Shown one piece after another: positions 58,452 to 64,000 of a DNA stretch of 64,000 nucleotides (positions are counted from its first letter, which is position 1; every line of letters starts with the position of its first letter). Origin of the DNA: Owenia fusiformis (lineage: Eukaryota > Annelida > Polychaeta > Sabellida > Oweniidae); NCBI GenBank assembly GCA_903813345.2, contig CAIIXF020000009.1, positions 8,178,030 through 8,242,029 on the forward strand, written 5' to 3'. The notes below the pieces were generated by a model. The model worked only from the letters and a program-made list of their open reading frames with translations, searched no databases and was not told the DNA's origin. The position numbers were made by a program, and so were the translations under genes.

Positions 58452-61400
58452 TTAAAATGCACGGGCTGGGACGTCTTCTTTCTTGTCAAATGGCGCTCTG
58501 GCGTAGTACTCCGTCCAGGAGCCGTCGTATATGGCGACGTCGGTCTTGCCCATTTGGTGGCATACAAGGCTGATAAAAGCAGAGTTCAGTCCTATAAGAA
58601 CAAAATAATTGCTATGTAGACAAGGCATAAAATGCAAAATGTCATCACATAACATTTGTTACAGACGCTAACTGCCGAAAACCGTCCCCAAATATGCAGA
58701 CTATAACAATACATGTATGTTACCGCTTGTGGTGGTGACATAATAAAACTGTCACGACCAGGAAGTAATATCCTTGTGTGACAGAAAATTGTCCCCCAGG
58801 TTGTATTCCATTTTCAATTTGTATTGTAAACCCATCTTGACGTAGATATACACGAGGACCCAGACGAGCAATAATCAAACTGATAACATATAGCACTAAT
58901 TCACTTTCACTAAATGAATTATCTTCAAGCTTTGAAATTGATAACATTACAGAAAAGAAGTTTTTCCCATCTCTATAAAATGTTTAAGTTACTTATCATT
59001 TTCATTTCTTATATTTTGTGGTAGAGCTCTTGAAATGAGAAATGATGGGCATAATGCGGCATTACGAAATAAAGCGGAAAAGAGTGAGATAAGCGAGATT
59101 AGTTCCCATGTACATATAGTGCAGTCAGAATGTGGGTTTCGGCGTGCGTTCAGAGGGATTTTATGAGACATAATTTTTCATGTTACTACTATGATTATAC
59201 ATATTTTTATGGATTATTAGATCTTAGTTTTTCAGCTTTTAGATTTTGTGGCCATTTAACCCCCCATGAGCTAAAATTTGGACCCCTACTATAAAATTGG
59301 GCAAGAACTCAAAAAATACTCAGTGGAATGTTTCCAAATTACTAAGTTATATTGGTATAGACTAATTGAATATATGATAAAAATTTCATGTCACATGCTT
59401 AAGTGGTTGCCATGGAAATGGATAAAACATGCCCTTCGGGTGTCAATCTCAGGCCAATTTTTCAGGACTGACAGAGTCATTTCATGCATATTTTGTCCCC
59501 AATGTGTTGGGAAGGGTTAAAATATAAATAGAAAACTCCTATAATATATTAGCTACAATTGTATGTAAAGATCAGTCCACAAAACCTCAGATTTTGGCCT
59601 TGTATTGGTCCATGACTTATACAGGGGTCTATTTCATAGACTCGAGCTCCCACATTGGATGGATGCTATAACTTTTGAAATAAGGGTGATACAGGTCTCA
59701 TTTTTTCAGATCTTCATAAATGGTTGGTTTTAAGTATTTTAATATAAGTTTGGAGCTGGTATATGATTGGTTGCCATGGTAACCAGGGTTTTAAGGAAAT
59801 CCTGACCCCGACATTGAATGGATGTTATAACTTTTGAAATAAGGGAGATTCATGTCTCATTTTTTTCACATTTTTGACAATGATGGATTTAAAGTATTGA
59901 TTTAGACTTTGGGAGCTGAAATTTGATTGGTTACCATGGAAACCAGGGTTTTGTTGAAATTCAGACCTCCACAGTTGATGAACACTATAACTCTTAAATA
60001 CAGCCAGATAAGATATAATCTTTTCGGATGTAAGATAATAATAATATGTGTGTATTGTATTAGACTTTGGAAGCTAGGATTTATTTGTCTGCCATGGTAA
60101 CCATGTTTCATTGTCACGGTAACTGCTGTTTTCGTTTTCAGATTCACCTTTATTCTAAAATACCAAGTTGCTCAAAGTTACCATTTTATTCTTAATTTTG
60201 GGATTTTTTTCTATTTTATATGATATACATGCTCATGACTCAATAATACTAGAGATGCAAACATTGTTTGGCTCATAAAATATCAAATACTAGTAAACAA
60301 TACATGTATGTCTGACAATATTGCCTTATTCCATAGGACTAGTTCTTACAAAAGCTCTGACTCCTAATTTGTTCATTTGTACTCATCATTACTGTTTTCA
60401 TTTAGCACAATTTCCTCTTATCATCAATTTCTGTTGGAATGAAGGATTGTTTTGACCATTCTGGAGATAAGGATCCTTAGGGGATATAGTCCATTCATGC
60501 AGTATTGGACTTGGTAGAATGGGTTAAGACTGGTCCCTTTGGGTTCACTGTATATAAAATGTGGTTGGGATCCTTGGCTGAACCCTCAAATATCAATATG
60601 TTCCCATCCAATCTGTCAAATTTGAATGTGTTCCGATATCAACCAAAATAATGCCCAAAAGCCATACCAAATGCCCAAATATAGGACCAGTGCCATACCA
60701 AATATCCAGATATGAAAACATGGCCATTCAAAATTTCTAATGCCTCGAGAAGAAGGCAGATCATTGAGGAAAACAACCAAAAACAACCTCACATTAAGAA
60801 TATACTAGATCAATGCCATACATGTAAAACAAGTGTGGGGCAACATATTTTTCACAATCATTCCCAAATCCGACCATTGCCATACCTCTCAAGTCATAAT
60901 TTGGAGAGCATTCTCATACCAGATCCTAAAAATTGAGCCCATTGCCATATCAAATGTCAAAAGCACCCCACCTGAGCTGAGGATCCCCTCAAGGTTTATA
61001 TACAGGTAACTCGATGGGAGACGAGGGGGGGGGGTAATGTTTCCACTTCCAAATATAAGTTTTATCATCCATCCTCTTCAAATGTTATAATGAGCAATCA
61101 TTACAAGGTGGAAGAGTTCATCATTTAATTCATTGCATTATATTAGTTGCAATGAAAGCAGTGAAGGACCAGTCTTGAAAGATGGGAAGAGTTGAAATGT
61201 CAAAACCTCCATAAGTGAGGGCAGCACTGTTCTGCTTTGGAGAATATCTTATGTGAAACAGCTCATATCGTTATCTATTGATGTAAGTTACAAACATATT
61301 TTTGTAATTCTGCTGTACTTTTACTGGTGAACAAGTCAACTTTGGATTTTTTTGTGTCAGAAATTTCTATATTGATTCCTATTATGAAGAAAACAACCTT

Positions 61401-63591
61401 AAGAACCTCAAATGTGAACTATGTCCCATTAGATGTCAGAAGCTAAACCCAACCCCTGTAGCTGCAAACCTAGGACTAAGTCCTGTGTGAAGCCATATTA
61501 GCCTTCAATGCGTTTACTGGATCAGAACAAAGGAAAAGTAAATCAACTGAAACGGAAGACAAACAATTCTTAAAGTTGTTTTCTTCTATAGGAAACAATA
61601 TAGGAATTCCCGCTACCATAAAATCGAAAGTTGAATTGTTCACCTGCAAAAATACAGCAGAAATAGAAAAATAACTGCCACTAATAGATTACAAGATGAG
61701 CTGTTTCCCATGAGATACAGAACAAAACAGAACAGTGCTGCCCTCACTTATGAAGGTGTTGACATTTTCTTTCACATTTGAAGAGGGTAAATTATCAAAC
61801 CTATGTATGGACACATTCCCACCAGCCTAAACCCAGCTCTACCATTATGCCCAACACTGCATGAATGAACTGTGAATTCCCTGACAAATCTTTAACACAA
61901 GAATGGTCAAAAGAATCCTTCTTTCCAATAGAAATTGTTGATATTTTTAATTAAGAGGTAATTGTGGAAGATGAAAACGATAATGATGAGTAAAAACAAG
62001 TTGGGAGTCAGAATATGTGTGAGAACTAGTAGAATGGAATGAGGCTATACTGTCAGACATACAGGATAAATTGCTGAATTTAAGAGCAAAATGATAATTT
62101 TGAGCGTTTTGGTATAACATGTTGTGAATTGACCATTCTCAAATGAAGGTAAAAATGAAATAAAAAATTAAGGGTACCATGACGACGAAACATGGTTACC
62201 ATGGCAATCAAGTAAATGCTAAGCTACAAAGTCTAATTCAATACACAAACCTAATTAATTTTTAAGACCTGAAATGATGATATCTGTATCTGCTTAAATT
62301 CAAACGTTAAGCATTTATCAATTGAGGAGGTCCAAATTTCAATAAAAACTAGATACCATGGTTACCAATCAAATTTCAGCTCCCGAAGTCTAATTTAGTA
62401 TTAATAATCAATCATTGTCTAAGATCTGAAATAATGAGACATGTTATCTCCCTTATTTCAAAAGTTATAGCATCCATCCAATGTTGGGGCCAGAATTTCC
62501 CTAAAACCCTGGTTACCATGGCAACCAATCACATGTCAGCTCCCAAAGTATATTAAAATACTTAAAATTAACCATTTATGAAGATCTGAAAAAATGAGAC
62601 CTGTATCTCCATTATTTCAAAAGTTATAGCACCCATCCAATGTGGGAGCTCGAGTCTATGAAATAGACCCCTGTATAAGTCATGGACCAATACAAGGCCA
62701 AAATCTGAGGTTTTGTGGACTGATCTTTACATACAATTGCTGCTAATATATTATAGAAGTTTTCTATTTACATTTTAACCCTTCCTAACACATTGGGGAC
62801 AAAATATGCATGAAATGACTCTGTCAGTCCTGAAAAATTGGCCTGAAAATTGACACCCGAAGGGCATGTTTTATCCATTTCCATGGCAACCACTTAACCA
62901 TGTGACATGAAATTTTTATCATATATTCAATTAGCCTATACCAATATAACAATGAAATTTGGAAACATTCCACTGAGTATTTTTTGAGTTCTTGCCCAAT
63001 TTATAGTAGGGGTCCAAATTTTAGCCCATGGGGGGTTAAATGGCCACAAAATCTAAAAGCTGAAAAACTAAGATCTAATAATCCATAAAAATATGTATAA
63101 TCATAGTAGTAACATGAAAAATTATGTCTCATAAAATCCCTCTTCAACGCACGCCGAAACCCACATTCTGACTGCACTAATACCACAGACATCTGGACAG
63201 ATAGTGGAGATGTCCCGAGAAGTAAATCCATCTGCACTCTCCGTATACCAAGGCATTGCTATGCAGATATAGTGAGGGGTGGGTTTTTTATTCCGACAAT
63301 TCTATCTGTTCCGAATACTAGCACCATGCTATCCTACGTTATTTTTATATCGAGGAAAATGTTATACAATGACCATTACAAAAAACGGACATTTTCGGCG
63401 TGAACTAATTATAGAGTGGAAACTCCACTTACCATCCCCACACATGGTCACTATGGATCTCTCCATGTCCACGCCGGCCTCTTTCATGTTTCGCTCATTG
63501 GTCTCCGGCATCTTTAGAGCCTTCCTCTGTGGTAGAAGAAGGGAAGAGAATGGGATACTGATGGCTCCTGGGACATGCCCTCCCTTGATAT
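58452..63591 (-). CDS. Rhodanese / 3-mercaptopyruvate sulfurtransferase-like, last two exons
   Basis: Minus-strand exons 63433-63591 and 58452-58591 join at phase 1 and encode the end of the C-terminal rhodanese domain. Exon one has IKGGHVPGAISIPFSSLL and EAGVDMERSIVTMCGDG; exon two has LNSAFISLVCHQMGK, DVAIYDGSWTEYYARAPF and a stop. The family transfers sulfur through the Cys of a six-residue loop, which here reads CGDGLN. MPST has CGSGVT and TST has CRKGVT, so the third loop residue is Asp where MPST has its catalytic Ser. DGSW..YY.RAP is the usual C-terminal signature. The N-terminal domain and start lie beyond the window. The 4.84 kb intron is nearly filled by a foldback element. Confidence 0.85.
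58632..58742 (+). mobile_element. GTGGTGACA-family MITE copy
   Basis: 'aaaatgtcatcacataaca' then 'tttgttacagacgctaac', 'gcagactataacaat' and a right end 'gtggtggtgacataa'. It is in the sulfurtransferase intron, just upstream of the last exon on the minus strand. Confidence 0.65.
59119..63177. mobile_element. 4 kb foldback element in the sulfurtransferase intron
   Basis: Left end 'gtgcagtcagaatgtgggtt' and right end 'aacccacattctgactgcac', both next to TA. The outer arms of about 1.05 kb (59119-60175, 62135-63177) are highly similar and contain several 'ccatggtaaccagggtttt' words. Inner arms also pair (for example 'gtgagggcagcactgttctg' at 61220 with its inverse near 61745). No intact transposase was recognised; short frames in it are unrelated to known domains. 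Confidence 0.85.
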
Positions 63592-64000
63592 CTGAAATTT
63601 TAGATAAGAGGAGGTAATAACCCAGAAATCATCGATGAACATATCTTCAGGGAAAGATGAAGGATGAGAGGTCCATCTTGATTCAGGTACAATTACTCAT
63701 CTAGCTGCGTATTGTTATTGTTATGATACCATGCGATCATGATTGATTTCTGAGGAGGCTTGTCTGAGAACTGACAACGGGAGGTAAGGGGGTGGGGGGA
63801 AGTATTTCATGTCTCCTATTTCATGTCTTTGAATTACTGTAACACTTTTGAATTTTTTGGGACTATTTTAAAGACGCGGGTTTAAAAAGTGAAGCTTTTT
63901 GAAAATCATTATTTAAGTTCCATCCTTTTCTTTTTTTTTTGGGGGGGGGGGGTTGTTGGTAGGGGTAGTCTGTTTACTGTCTTGATTTACGATGAATGTT
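63592..64000. other. Upstream intron sequence of the sulfurtransferase gene, nothing recognised
   Basis: Only low-complexity G-runs (63790-63810, 63940-63960). No further upstream exon could be identified before the window edge. Confidence 0.5.

Overview
The window is eukaryotic nuclear DNA from an animal. Every recognisable gene is split by GT-AG introns, the sequence is AT-rich, and about half of it is repeats, foldback elements and minisatellites. The repeat style (GGAC-type microsatellite tails, many short inverted-repeat elements) and the gene content suggest a lophotrochozoan, most likely a bivalve mollusc; this is an inference.

Layout. 1-3612: two related blocks of 145-162 bp tandem repeats. 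4860-6996 (+): a two-exon gene for a membrane-anchored class I methyltransferase resembling bacterial sugar O-methyltransferases. 7040-9470: a GGAC-tailed repeat and a very regular 30 bp minisatellite. 9934-11879 (-): three exons encoding a USP22-type zf-UBP zinc finger with no catalytic domain in the window. 12073-24340: mostly mobile DNA, including a tRNA-derived SINE, a mariner-type element with other elements nested inside it, and a Helitron-like unit with two sets of ends. 24525-41077 (+): a complete 24-exon villin gene (823 aa, six gelsolin repeats plus headpiece). 41078-46118: two large foldback elements and smaller repeats. 46119-55934 (+): a complete 14-exon gene for SUZ12, a core subunit of Polycomb repressive complex 2. 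58452-63591 (-): the last two exons of a rhodanese/3-mercaptopyruvate sulfurtransferase-like gene, whose intron holds a 4 kb foldback element.

The most interesting signal is in the villin gene. It carries two separate pairs of duplicated, apparently mutually exclusive exons (28415-28478/29507-29573 and 36387-36445/37405-37463). Within each pair the exons share splice phase, and including both or neither shifts the frame into a stop. The pairs lie at equivalent places in gelsolin repeats 2 and 5, which are themselves paralogous, and each swaps the segment that follows the central Val-Trp-x-Gly strand. Four villin proteins could therefore be made from one gene.

The genes do not form an operon or an obvious pathway; they are independent neighbours. 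Exon boundaries were read from sequence by frame continuity and family similarity recalled from knowledge, with no database search or transcript evidence.
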